Shown here piece after piece: positions 7,993 through 16,252 of a stretch of DNA of 64,000 bases (position 1 is the stretch's first letter; each line of letters opens with the position of its first letter). The translations under genes and the position numbers were made by a program. The notes beneath the pieces are model-generated. The model was not told where the DNA came from and did not search any database. It saw only the letters and a program-made list of their open reading frames with translations. This stretch comes from Poriferisodalis sp965221945 (lineage in GTDB: Bacteria > Actinomycetota > Acidimicrobiia > Acidimicrobiales > Poriferisodalaceae), in assembly GCF_965221945.1 (NCBI RefSeq), contig NZ_OZ244925.1, positions 1,984,001 through 2,048,000 on the forward strand, written 5' to 3'.

Positions 7993-8076
7993 GCCACCTC
8001 GACGCAGACGGCTTCCTGCGCGACGTCCCTATTCCCTCGCACTGGCAGCGACTCACCTCGGCGAAACGCTCGCGCA
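7986..8076 (+). pseudogene. Remnant of a second antitoxin/nucleotidyltransferase module
   Basis: The plus strand reads HRHLDADGFLRDVPIPSHWQ, closely like the C-terminus of the small protein ending at 6365. DNA similarity continues about 30 bp past the old stop into the start of the nucleotidyltransferase remnant (cf. 6362-6395). It is fused directly to the duplicated secF tail on its left and to the hicAB promoter on its right. Confidence 0.6.
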
Positions 8077-8096
8077 ACACATGTGTTGTGTAACAT
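8075..8096 (+). promoter_or_regulatory. hicAB palindromic operator and -10 box
   Basis: CAACACATGTGTTG (8075-8088) is a perfect 14-bp palindrome. TAACAT (8091-8096) follows and ends 6 nt before the GTG of hicA at 8103. HicB carries a C-terminal DNA-binding segment and is the likely repressor. Confidence 0.65.
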
Positions 8097-8102
8097 GCGT
8101 GA

Positions 8103-8291
8103 GTGAATGCAGGCGAGTTGCGGCGCTGGCTGAAGCGGCAGGGCTGCACCTTCGAGACCCACAAGGGAGGCAGCGGGCATCTCACCGTGAGACGTGGGGA
8201 TCGCACGAGCCAGTTGCCGATGCATGGCGGACGCAAGGAACTGGGACGCGGACTTGTCGCCAAGATCAAGAAGGACCTGGGATTGAACTGA
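8103..8291 (+). CDS. hicA: HicA mRNA interferase toxin
   Basis: 62 aa, the usual size. NAGELRRWLKRQGCTFETHK is the first helix of the double-stranded-RNA-binding-like fold. GGSGHLTVRRGDRTSQLPMH carries the conserved catalytic histidine in the G-S-G-H-L strand, and KELGRGLVAKIKKDLGL is the last helix. HicA cleaves mRNA independently of ribosomes in known members. The GTG start is fixed by the leaderless promoter. The stop overlaps the hicB start by one base. Confidence 0.9.
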   Translation: MNAGELRRWLKRQGCTFETHKGGSGHLTVRRGDRTSQLPMHGGRKELGRGLVAKIKKDLGLN

Positions 8292-8707
8292 TGCTCGCAT
8301 ATCCGATCGAATTGACAGACGACGACGGCACCGTGCTGGTGACCTCCCCCGACTTTCCCGAGCTGAGCACGTTCGGCGATGATCGCGCAGAAGCAATCGC
8401 CCGAGCCTCGGATGCCCTCGATGAAGCAATCGCTGCGCGGATTCATCATCGAGAGGACATTCCGGCGCCATCGGCAGGGCAATCCCTCGCAGCCTTGCCG
8501 ACTCTCACAGCGGTCAAGGTGCTGCTGTACCAAGGCATGCGGGCTCAGGGCATCGGCAAGGCCGAGCTCGCTCGCCGCCTCGGCTGGCACATGCCACAGG
8601 TCGATCGAGTCTTGGACGTCAACCATCACTCCCGGTTGGACCAGATGGACGCGGCGCTCAGGGCAATCGGCTGTCGCCTCAGCGTGGAGGCAACCAACGC
8701 GGCCTAG
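8291..8707 (+). CDS. hicB: HicB antitoxin with C-terminal helix-turn-helix
   Basis: 138 aa. The partially degraded RNase H-like domain of HicB is clear: MLAYPIELTDDDGTVLVTSP, then DFPELSTFGDDRAEAIARAS. The C-terminal half (KVLLYQGMRAQGIGKAELAR, then RLGWHMPQVDRVLDVNHHSR) is a Cro/XRE-like helix-turn-helix, which fits binding to the palindrome upstream of hicA. Its stop overlaps the convergent secF stop by 4 bp, so hicAB abuts secF exactly and shares its terminal bases. Confidence 0.9.
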   Translation: MLAYPIELTDDDGTVLVTSPDFPELSTFGDDRAEAIARASDALDEAIAARIHHREDIPAPSAGQSLAALPTLTAVKVLLYQGMRAQGIGKAELARRLGWHMPQVDRVLDVNHHSRLDQMDAALRAIGCRLSVEATNAA

Positions 8708-9825
8708 CGGCGGCGGCCCAGCTTGCGTGGACGGGGCGGTGCGGTGCGCGTGTAGCTCTCTGCGGCAAGCGCCTGCGCGGCAGCTTCCATCGAGTCGTGG
8801 CGGCCGGCGGCTTCGGCTGCCACTTGGGCGGCCGCCCATCCCGGCTCGTAGCTCTTGAGCAAGGCAACCGCCGGCATGGCCACGAAGATGGAGCTGTACG
8901 AGCCGACGAGAAGGCCGATCAGCAGTGCGGTCGCGAACTCCGACAGCGTGCCCGCACCGAGGATTCCGGCGCCCACCACCAGCAGCGATACCACCGGCAG
9001 CACCGAGGTAATCGACGTGTTGACCGATCGCGTCAGCACCTGGTTGAGCGACACGTTCGCGAGCGCGTGATACGTGAAGTGGCTGCGCGCGGGCAATGAG
9101 CGCTCGTTGGACTTCACCCGGTCGAATACGACAATGGTGTCGTAAAGTGAATACCCCATGATCGTGAGGAATGCCACCACGGTGGCCGGCGTCACCTCAA
9201 ACCCGAAGAGCGCGTAGGCACCCACGGTCAGCACGATGTCGTGCGCCACCGCAATCAGCGCGCCGACCGACATCTTCCACTCAAAGCGGAACCACAGGTA
9301 CAGCGCGATCAGCACGAAGAACACCACGAGCGCCCGGCGGGCCTTGCCGGCGACCTCGTCGCCGAAGGACGGGCTGACCTGCCGGGTCGACAGGCTCTCC
9401 ACGTCGACGCCGACGGCGTCAGCCAGCGTCGCGGCAACCTCAACGGCCGATGCATCGGGTCCGAGCACGCCGCGTACCCGGAAGATGTCGTCGGCACCGG
9501 TGACCACAACGAGCTGCACCCGGGCGTCGGGCACGCCAGCCTCCGCGGCTGCGGCAGCGACATCGTCGGTCGTCGGACCGTCGCCTGCTGTGTCGCTGGA
9601 TCCCGCGTCCGTGTCGCCCCCCTCGGTGCTCTCAGCGCCGGTCGGAACGGGAATCTCCCACACAGAGCCGCCCTCGAACTCAATGCCGAGGTTCAAACCC
9701 CGCACGAGCAACGCCACCACGCAGATAAGCACCGCCACCGCAGAGCCAATGAGCACTTTGCGTGACACACGCAAGATGTCCCAGCTGTTCTCGCCTCGAT
9801 AGAAGGTGCGCAGGGTTGCGATCAC
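8704..9825 (-). CDS. secF: Protein translocase subunit SecF
   Basis: 373 aa, RND-type membrane protein that with SecD uses the proton gradient to pull exported proteins through SecYEG. TM1 is residues 26-44 (VLIGSAVAVLICVVALLVRG), and the SecF signature GLNLGIEFEGGSVWEIPVPT follows. A Ser/Thr/Asp-rich insert (about residues 63-87) sits in the periplasmic domain. TM2-6 include VAHDIVLTVGAYALFGFEVT, YSLYDTIVVFDRVKSNERSL and SVNTSITSVLPVVSLLVVGA. The basic tail ends RPRKLGRRR. It overlaps secD by 4 bp. The last 57 codons are duplicated 0.9 kb downstream. Confidence 0.96.
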   Translation of the reverse strand: MIATLRTFYRGENSWDILRVSRKVLIGSAVAVLICVVALLVRGLNLGIEFEGGSVWEIPVPTGAESTEGGDTDAGSSDTAGDGPTTDDVAAAAAEAGVPDARVQLVVVTGADDIFRVRGVLGPDASAVEVAATLADAVGVDVESLSTRQVSPSFGDEVAGKARRALVVFFVLIALYLWFRFEWKMSVGALIAVAHDIVLTVGAYALFGFEVTPATVVAFLTIMGYSLYDTIVVFDRVKSNERSLPARSHFTYHALANVSLNQVLTRSVNTSITSVLPVVSLLVVGAGILGAGTLSEFATALLIGLLVGSYSSIFVAMPAVALLKSYEPGWAAAQVAAEAAGRHDSMEAAAQALAAESYTRTAPPRPRKLGRRR

Positions 9826-11285
9826 GCTGTGCCTCCCGTCAGCGCGGCCGCCGGGACGTCGTCGTCAGCGGCGGGCAGCACTCCCAGTCGCCGAGGCTCC
9901 TCGTTCACCAGCCTGCGAGCCACGAGTACCACCAGCGGCCGCATGAAGAAGTACGACACAGCCAAGTCGATGAGCGTGGCCAACCCGAGATACAGGGCGA
10001 AACCGCGGACGGTGCCGCTGGTGAGCTGGTAGAGAACGCCTGCGCCGATGAGCGATGCCATGTCCGCCCAGACAATGGTCGCGAAGGCACCCTTGAAGCT
10101 GGCGTCGGCGGCCGAGCGGACCGCCCGGCCGCGCCGCACTTCTTCCTTGATCCGCTCGTAGTAGACGATGTTCGAGTCGACCTGGACGCCGATCGACACG
10201 ATGATGCCGGTGGTCCCAGCCAGCGTCAGCGCGAGCCCGCGGCTCTCACCCAGCCAGCTGATGAGCGACCACAGGACGGATCCGCTGATGGCCAGGCTGG
10301 TCACTGCAACGAGGCCGAGCAGCCGGTAGTACGCCAGCATGTACAGACCGACGAGGATCAGTCCGACGCTGCCTGCGATCACGCCCGCACGCAGCGTTCC
10401 CTCGCCGAGGGTTGCCGAAACGGTTCGTACATCGTCCTGCTCGAACTCGACCGGCAACGCGCCGAATCGCAGCGCTACGGCGAGATCGCGCGCCTCGGAC
10501 TCGCCGAACGTGCCCGAGATGACCGCAGTGCCCTCGAACTCGGTCGCACGAATGACGGGAGCGGACTCGACAACGCCGTCGAGAACAATCGCCACCTGCT
10601 GGCCGAAATAGCGGGCGGCGATCTCGTCGAAGCCAACAGCACCCTCGTCGGTGAGGTCCAGATTGACGACCCATTCGTTGTTGAACGTTGCCGCAGCCTC
10701 GGAAACGGCTTCACCGGTCAGCTCGGCAGGACCGAGCACGTAGCCGACGGGCTCGCCCCGACCCGGCAGGACCACGGCCCGGTCGGCGATGTCGTCCTCG
10801 GGCAGCGTGAAATCCGGGAGTTCTTCGATCTCGATGACGTTGGGGTCGTCGGCGATGTCTTCGCCTTCGGGATCGATCGCACCGTTGTACGCATCCGCGA
10901 AGTCGATGGCCGAGCGGAACTCAGCCTCGTCGAAGCGGCTGAAGTTCAGCAGCACGGGACGAAACCGGAGTTCCGCTGTCTGGCCCACCAAGTCGACAGC
11001 ACGCTGCTTGTCCTTGACGCCGGGCAGCTGAATCACGACTTGTTCGCCCTGGCGGGTGATGTCGGGCTCGGCCACGCCCAAGGCGTCGACGCGCGACCGG
11101 ATGATCTCAATGGCGCGATCCATTTGCTCGTCGTCGGTCGGTGAGGTCGGTCGTAGCAGCACCTCCACTCCGCCCTGCAGCTGCACGCCCAGCACAGGTG
11201 CCCAGCCAGCAGCCAGCACGCCCGCGAGCGAGCCAAATCCGATCAGGATCGCGACAAGGAGCGAGACGATCTGCGAGCGGCGCAC
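9822..11285 (-). CDS. secD: Protein translocase subunit SecD
   Basis: 487 aa. It has the N-terminal TM (SLLVAILIGFGSLAGVLAAG), then GVQLQGGVEVLLRPTSPTDD and RVDALGVAEPDITRQGEQVV of the large extracytoplasmic P1 domain. The C-terminal five-TM RND core has VGLILVGLYMLAYYRLLGLV, TLAGTTGIIVSIGVQVDSNI and YYERIKEEVRRGRAVRSAAD. The start is a GTG at 11285 with a GAGG ribosome site 7-10 nt upstream. The order yajC-secD-secF is standard. Confidence 0.96.
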   Translation of the reverse strand: MRRSQIVSLLVAILIGFGSLAGVLAAGWAPVLGVQLQGGVEVLLRPTSPTDDEQMDRAIEIIRSRVDALGVAEPDITRQGEQVVIQLPGVKDKQRAVDLVGQTAELRFRPVLLNFSRFDEAEFRSAIDFADAYNGAIDPEGEDIADDPNVIEIEELPDFTLPEDDIADRAVVLPGRGEPVGYVLGPAELTGEAVSEAAATFNNEWVVNLDLTDEGAVGFDEIAARYFGQQVAIVLDGVVESAPVIRATEFEGTAVISGTFGESEARDLAVALRFGALPVEFEQDDVRTVSATLGEGTLRAGVIAGSVGLILVGLYMLAYYRLLGLVAVTSLAISGSVLWSLISWLGESRGLALTLAGTTGIIVSIGVQVDSNIVYYERIKEEVRRGRAVRSAADASFKGAFATIVWADMASLIGAGVLYQLTSGTVRGFALYLGLATLIDLAVSYFFMRPLVVLVARRLVNEEPRRLGVLPAADDDVPAAALTGGTA

Positions 11286-11404
11286 GTCAGACCTCGGAAA
11301 CCACGCGCAACCGGGTCGTCAACAGGAACCTGCCGGTCTCAGGCTTACGCCGGTACCGCTGCCGGCATCGCGGCACCTAGCAGCGCAGTGCGCTCGGGTC
11401 AGGC

Positions 11405-11719
11405 TCATTCCGGCGCGTCGAAGTCGTCCGATGTGGGCGGCTCGGCCGTGCCCTCGCTGCGAGCGTGCGTGATGATCTCGCCGATGGCGCGGCGCTGCAC
11501 TCGCAGTTCCACGTCGCTGTCCACCTCGATGCAGACGACCTCACCGGGCTCTTCGACCGCCACGATCTTGCCGATGACCCCGCCGACCGTGGCGATCACG
11601 TCACCAATGTCGGCACGGCCCAGCATTGTGGCGCGCTCCGCGGCGCGCTTGCGCTGCGGCCGGATCATCAAAAAGTACATGAGGGCAAACAATGCGACGA
11701 GCAGGATGATCGAGCTCAT
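11405..11719 (-). CDS. yajC: Preprotein translocase accessory subunit YajC
   Basis: 104 aa with one N-terminal TM (SSIILLVALFALMYFLMIRP) followed by the YajC hallmark QRKRAAERATMLGRADIGDV and then IGKIVAVEEPGEVVCIEVDS. It associates with SecDF. The ribosome site GAGGAG lies 7 nt before the ATG, so this is a leadered start. A 119-bp gap separates it from secD. Confidence 0.92.
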   Translation of the reverse strand: MSSIILLVALFALMYFLMIRPQRKRAAERATMLGRADIGDVIATVGGVIGKIVAVEEPGEVVCIEVDSDVELRVQRRAIGEIITHARSEGTAEPPTSDDFDAPE

Positions 11720-11785
11720 GATGTGCTCCTCAGTGTGGCGTATTTCGGCGGGTCAGCGTACCGGGCCACTGCGGCTCGCCGTGAC

Positions 11786-13051
11786 TCAGCCCCAGACTTC
11801 GTTGACCTGCTGGCGGAAAGCATTGAACCGTCCCGCCTCAATGGCAGCGCCGGCGTCGGAGACCAACTCGGCCAGGAACGCAATGTTGTGCAAGGTCAAG
11901 ATGCGACCTGCAGTGGGTTCGTTCACGCTCATGAGGTGCCGGAGGTAGCCGCGACTGAAGCGAGCCCCGGGCTGCGGGCGGCCGTCGGGTCTGGCTGGAC
12001 GGGGATCGAGTGGCGTTTCATCGCGGGCGAAACGGGCATTGCGGATGTTGATGCGGCCCTGCGGTGTAAGCGCCGTGCCGTGACGGCCGAGGCGGCTGGG
12101 AAGCACGCAGTCGAACATGTCCACGCCTGCTGCGATGGCGTCGACGATCCGGGTCGGGTCGCCGACGCCCATCAGGTAGCGCGGCCGGTCTGCGGGCAGC
12201 ACTTCGGCCGCTGCTGCGAGGGCCGGCGCCATCTCGCCGCGGGACTCCCCCACCGACAAACCGCCGATGCCGTAGCCATCGAAGCCGATCGATGCCAGCG
12301 TCTCGGCGCTGTGGCGGCGCAGCTCGGGATCGATCCCGCCCTGGCAGATGCCGAACAATGCCTGCCCGCCGGCGGTCCCGTCCCGGCGCGCAGTCTCCAT
12401 GGCCGCTGCCGCCCGGGCCGCCCAGAAGTGCGTGCGCTGCGTCGCGATGCGCACTTCGGCGGTTGGTGCTGGCAACTCTGGACAGATGTCGAGCGCCATC
12501 TGAATGTCCGACCCCAAACGGCGCTGCGCGTCGACGGCGTCTTCGGGCGTCAGCCGCATCTGGGTGCCGTCATAGGTCGAGCGGAACGTCACGCCCTCGT
12601 CGTCCACCTTGGACATCACATCGTGGGAGGGATCGGGGGGATCGTCGCCATGGGCGGCGTCTGAAGATCCCTGACGGCGGCCGGGTTGATCTGCGCCGCC
12701 GGAACGGCGGCCGAGCGACATGATCTGAAAGCCGCCGGAGTCGGTGAGGAAGTGGCCGTCCCAGCCGACGAAGCCATGCAGGCCACCGAGCGCCTCGACG
12801 ACATCCACACCCGGCCGTGCCGACAGGTGGTAGGTGTTCGCCAGCACCACCTCCAGACCCAAGTGCTCGTAGTCGGAGGAATCGAGGTGGATGACGGCGC
12901 CGCGGGTCCCCACCGGCATGAAGACCGGCGTCTGAAAAGTGCCGCGGGCGGTCGTGACTTGTCCTCGCCGGGCCGAGCCGTCGGATGCCAGCAATTCATA
13001 TGCGGCCATCGAGGCCGTCCCCGCCCGCGGCACGCCTTCGGAGGCGCTCAT
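11786..13051 (-). CDS. tgt: Queuine/preQ1 tRNA-guanine transglycosylase, atypical
   Basis: 421 aa. It exchanges guanine-34 of GUN tRNAs for preQ1. The TIM-barrel fold is recognisable: PVFMPVGTRGAVIHLDSSDY, NTYHLSARPG, FLTDSGGFQIMSLGRR (substrate Asp), LMGVGDPTRIVDAIAAGVDM and FDCVLPSRLGRHGTALTPQG with the nucleophile Asp. Two oddities: about 33 extra hydrophilic residues lie after MSLGRR (GGADQPGRRQGSSDAAHGDD). The zinc site, normally CxCxxC before ARFSRGYLRHL, reads DPRPARPDGRPQPGARFSRG with no cysteine. The later His (LTLHN) is kept. The ATG overlaps the queA stop (ATGA). Confidence 0.92.
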   Translation of the reverse strand: MSASEGVPRAGTASMAAYELLASDGSARRGQVTTARGTFQTPVFMPVGTRGAVIHLDSSDYEHLGLEVVLANTYHLSARPGVDVVEALGGLHGFVGWDGHFLTDSGGFQIMSLGRRSGGADQPGRRQGSSDAAHGDDPPDPSHDVMSKVDDEGVTFRSTYDGTQMRLTPEDAVDAQRRLGSDIQMALDICPELPAPTAEVRIATQRTHFWAARAAAAMETARRDGTAGGQALFGICQGGIDPELRRHSAETLASIGFDGYGIGGLSVGESRGEMAPALAAAAEVLPADRPRYLMGVGDPTRIVDAIAAGVDMFDCVLPSRLGRHGTALTPQGRINIRNARFARDETPLDPRPARPDGRPQPGARFSRGYLRHLMSVNEPTAGRILTLHNIAFLAELVSDAGAAIEAGRFNAFRQQVNEVWG

Positions 13052-14238
13052 TGCCCACTGCTGCGCTGGAGCAGCATTGCGTCGCCGAAGGACAGGAAGC
13101 GGTAGCCATCCGCCAGCGCCGTCTCGTACAGGTCCCGCCAGTGCGGCCCGATGAATGCGTCGATCAGCAGGAGCAGCGACGACCGGGGAAGGTGGAAGTT
13201 GGTGAGCAACCCGTCCACCACCAAGAACTCGGCGCCCCGCCACAGGAACAGCTCGGTCCAACCGCAGATGTCACGCGTGCCCGTCTCGGCGGCTTGCTGC
13301 CGCGCCAAGGCGGCAGACTCCAGCGCCCGCACGGTGGTGGTGCCCACGGCGGTGACACGCTCGGCTGCGTCGCAGGCCGCGAGCGTCGCTGCGGGCACCC
13401 GGTAGTGCTCGACGTGCATCTCGTGCTCGTCGGCATGTTCCGCGGTCACTGGCGCGAATGTTGCCAGGCCAACCGTCAGGTCCACAGTTGCGATCTCGAC
13501 GCCATTTGAACGCAGCGCATGCAGAACACGCTCTGTCAGGTGCAGACCTGCGGTCGGCGCTGCGGCAGAGCCGTCCGTTCGTGCATAGACGGTCTGGTAG
13601 CGGTCTGCGAGCGCCTTCCGGGCAGCGTGACTGTCGGAAGCGTCGACACCGATGCGTTGCGCAATGGCGTTGCGCGCCGTATTCGGGTCGATGTAGGGCG
13701 GCAGCGGCGCCTCCCCGGCGCGTTCGAGCAGTGGAGCCTGCCATACGTCGACGAGGGGTACCCCATCGACGAGGACGTCCACAGCGCGGCGCTGTCGATC
13801 CAATCGCTGACGCACGATGACCTCGACGTTCGGGTCCCGTTCCGAGATCAGCACGGTGCCGTCGGCAATCCGGCGCGAGGGCCGTACAAGCGCAGCCCAG
13901 GCCCCGTGCCCAACCTCTCGCGCGTCACCCCCTGCTTCTTTCCCGGCCGCCTGCATCTCGGAGTTGAGCGGTTCAAGCAGCAGCACCTCCGCGACCCCGC
14001 CCGTGCGCTTGCGCAGCGGAAGGCGGGCGGGCATCACCCGCGTCTCGTTGACCACCAGCACGTCCCCAGAGCCCAGCAGGGAGGGAAGGTCGCTGATGTG
14101 CCGGTGCTCAGGCGGTATGCACGGCCCCCGGTCCGCCAGCAGCCTGGCGGAGTCACGAGGTTCGGCGGGCACCTGCGCAATGGCTGACGATGGCAGGTCG
14201 TATTCGAATTCGCCCATCAGTAGCCGCTGCGAGTCCAT
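13048..14238 (-). CDS. queA: S-adenosylmethionine:tRNA ribosyltransferase-isomerase
   Basis: 396 aa. It adds the epoxycyclopentane ring to preQ1-modified tRNA, the step after Tgt. Family sequences: FEYDLPSSAIAQVPAEPRDS at the N-terminus, VNETRVMPARLPLRKRTGG, YQTVYARTDGSAAAPTAGLH (in most members YQTVYA...GSVAAPTAGLHF), TVDLTVGLATFAPV, EYYRV-like EHYRVPAAT, and the C-terminal LPRSSLLLLIDAFIG. It overlaps tgt by 4 bp, so the two queuosine steps are coupled. Length is slightly above the usual 340-360 because of insertions around residues 85-105. Confidence 0.95.
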   Translation of the reverse strand: MDSQRLLMGEFEYDLPSSAIAQVPAEPRDSARLLADRGPCIPPEHRHISDLPSLLGSGDVLVVNETRVMPARLPLRKRTGGVAEVLLLEPLNSEMQAAGKEAGGDAREVGHGAWAALVRPSRRIADGTVLISERDPNVEVIVRQRLDRQRRAVDVLVDGVPLVDVWQAPLLERAGEAPLPPYIDPNTARNAIAQRIGVDASDSHAARKALADRYQTVYARTDGSAAAPTAGLHLTERVLHALRSNGVEIATVDLTVGLATFAPVTAEHADEHEMHVEHYRVPAATLAACDAAERVTAVGTTTVRALESAALARQQAAETGTRDICGWTELFLWRGAEFLVVDGLLTNFHLPRSSLLLLIDAFIGPHWRDLYETALADGYRFLSFGDAMLLQRSSGQ

Positions 14239-14343
14239 CGCAGATCGAGGCTATGGCTGCCCGCAGCAATCGCTCACGGCTTCGCCGACGCCTTCAACCG
14301 CAGCACGCGACAGCAATTGAGAGCGACGGCCGGGCCAGTGATC

Positions 14344-15591
14344 TCACCACGGCGCTTCGTCGACCTGCACCTTCGGCGTCAACCGGGTCCCTTCCTCATC
14401 GACCGTGCGCTCGGACCGGTCCGCAGGCGGCGCTGTCGTCACCTCGGGCTCCGGTCCGGTTTCGGCGGCATCGAACAGCGTGTGTCCTGCATCATCGCCG
14501 CCGGCTCCACTGAGCACACCCGCCTCCGCAGGAATCTCGATGCCCAGGTGCGCGTACGCCGCTGCGGTAGCGATGCGGCCACGCGGCGTGCGCTGCAGCA
14601 GCCCGCGCTGGATCAAGAACGGTTCGTACACGTCTTCCACCGTCTCGGTCTGCTCTCCAACGGTGATCGCCAGCGTGGACAGGCCCAGCGGCCTCCCGGA
14701 ATGGGTCACAGCCAGGGCGTCGAGAATTGCCCGGTCCAGCTTGTCGAGCCCGAGCTCGTCGACCCCGAACACAGCCAGTCCCTCACGGGCCACCGACACG
14801 TCGACGGCACCGTCGGCGCGCACTTCTGCGAAGTCGCGGACGCGGCGCAGCAGCCGGTTGGCAATGCGCGGCGTGCCCCGGCTGCGGGAGGCGATCTCCG
14901 CAGCGCCATCGGCATCAATCTGCACGCCGAGGATTCCGGCTGCTCGGGTCACGATCGCGGTGAGGTCGCCGGTGGAGTAGTAGTCGAGTCGTTCCACCAA
15001 ACCGAAACGGTCACGCAGCGGCCCCGAGATCAGCCCGGTACGGGTCGTGGCACCCACCAACGTGAAACGAGGCAAGTCGAAACGGATCGAACGCGCAGCT
15101 GGACCCTTGCCCAGCACGATGTCGATAGCGAAATCCTCCATGGCGGGGTAGAGCACTTCCTCGACGATCTTGGGCAGGCGATGGATCTCGTCGATGAACA
15201 GCACATCGCCGTCGGCCAGGTTGGTGAGGATCGCTGCCAGATCGCCTGCACGTTCCACGGCAGGTCCCGACGTGAGATGCAGCGCCGCGTCCAATTCGAC
15301 GGCGATGATGCTTGCGAGCGTCGTCTTGCCCAAGCCTGGCGGGCCGGCGAACAGCAGGTGGTCGGGCGATTGGCCGCGGGCCACCGCGGCTCGCAGCGTG
15401 ATGGCGACGTGTTCTCGCACTTCGGGTTGGCCGACAAATTCATCCAGCGAGCGGGGCCGCAGCGTGGCCTCGGCGTCGCCCTCGTCTGCCGCCGAGCGCG
15501 TCGGATCGGTGGCATCGCTGCGGCTTGACCCTGAGGGCGCCGTTGACTCCGCGCGCCGATAGCCCTCGGTACGAGCCCCTCCGGCGCTCAT
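14344..15591 (-). CDS. ruvB: Holliday junction branch migration helicase RuvB
   Basis: 415 aa, hexameric AAA+ motor. LRPRSLDEFVGQPEVREHVA begins the core. Walker A is LLFAGPPGLGKTTLASIIAV, Walker B LFIDEIHRLPKIVEEVLYPA, sensor 1 TLVGATTRTGLISGPLRDRF, and the winged helix includes EDVYEPFLIQRGLLQRTPRG. It has a 37-residue N-terminal extension and about 70 extra residues after the normal end (from IEIPAEAG on), rich in Glu, Pro and Thr; neither is typical. It overlaps ruvA by 4 bp. Confidence 0.96.
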   Translation of the reverse strand: MSAGGARTEGYRRAESTAPSGSSRSDATDPTRSAADEGDAEATLRPRSLDEFVGQPEVREHVAITLRAAVARGQSPDHLLFAGPPGLGKTTLASIIAVELDAALHLTSGPAVERAGDLAAILTNLADGDVLFIDEIHRLPKIVEEVLYPAMEDFAIDIVLGKGPAARSIRFDLPRFTLVGATTRTGLISGPLRDRFGLVERLDYYSTGDLTAIVTRAAGILGVQIDADGAAEIASRSRGTPRIANRLLRRVRDFAEVRADGAVDVSVAREGLAVFGVDELGLDKLDRAILDALAVTHSGRPLGLSTLAITVGEQTETVEDVYEPFLIQRGLLQRTPRGRIATAAAYAHLGIEIPAEAGVLSGAGGDDAGHTLFDAAETGPEPEVTTAPPADRSERTVDEEGTRLTPKVQVDEAPW

Positions 15592-16202
15592 CGCGGACCG
15601 AGCTCCTGCAATGCCACACGCAACAGCGCTCCGGTGTCGGCCGTTGCGTCACGCCCCGCTGCAATAGCGACAGCGGCCATGGCCTCACGTACTTCTGACG
15701 GGCTGAATCCCATCTGGCCCAGCGCAGCCCGCACTTCCGCCACGGCAGAGCCAGCGCCGTCGCCGGTCGGTCCAATCGCAGCGCCGACGGTCTCAGGTGC
15801 ACCCAGTCGCGACTTCAGGTCAAGCACCATGCGCTTGGATGTCTTGGCGCCGATGCCGGGCACGAGTTCGAGCACAGCAGCATCGTCGGCTGCCACGGCT
15901 CGCCGCAGCTCGTCGGGCGGCAGATGACTCAGCACTGCCAACGCCAGCGCGGGACCCACGCCATGCGCGCTCAGCAGCGCCTCGAAGCAGCGCCGCTCAT
16001 CGAGTTCGGTAAATCCGTAGAGGTCGGAACTGTCCTCGCGCACGTGATGGTGCACATACACGAAGCACTCGTCTCCTACCGGGCCGGCTCCGGCCAGCGT
16101 CGAGGGCGCAACGGTGACGCGGTAACCCACCCCGCCAGCCTCGATCAGCATCTCGCCGGCAGGATCCTTGTCGAGCAGGCGACCGCGCACTGATCCGATC
16201 AT
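15588..16202 (-). CDS. ruvA: Holliday junction DNA-binding protein RuvA
   Basis: 204 aa. Domain I OB-fold: MIGSVRGRLLDKDPAGEMLI, then GVGYRVTVAPSTLAG and ECFVYVHHHVREDSSDLYGF. Domain II helix-hairpin-helix pairs: LLSAHGVGPALALAVLSHLP and LELVPGIGAKTSKRMVLDLK. Domain III, which contacts RuvB, is EVRAALGQMGFSPSEVREAM. All parts are complete. It lies 50 bp after ruvC. Confidence 0.96.
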   Translation of the reverse strand: MIGSVRGRLLDKDPAGEMLIEAGGVGYRVTVAPSTLAGAGPVGDECFVYVHHHVREDSSDLYGFTELDERRCFEALLSAHGVGPALALAVLSHLPPDELRRAVAADDAAVLELVPGIGAKTSKRMVLDLKSRLGAPETVGAAIGPTGDGAGSAVAEVRAALGQMGFSPSEVREAMAAVAIAAGRDATADTGALLRVALQELGPR

Positions 16203-16252
16203 TGGGGACCGATCATCGCGAGCCGTTCATTGCGGCGGATTCTCGGCCGGTG

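Noticed and set aside
9762..12664. Long plus-strand open frames opposite secD, yajC and tgt
   Set aside because: They are antisense to conserved genes and show only compositional bias.
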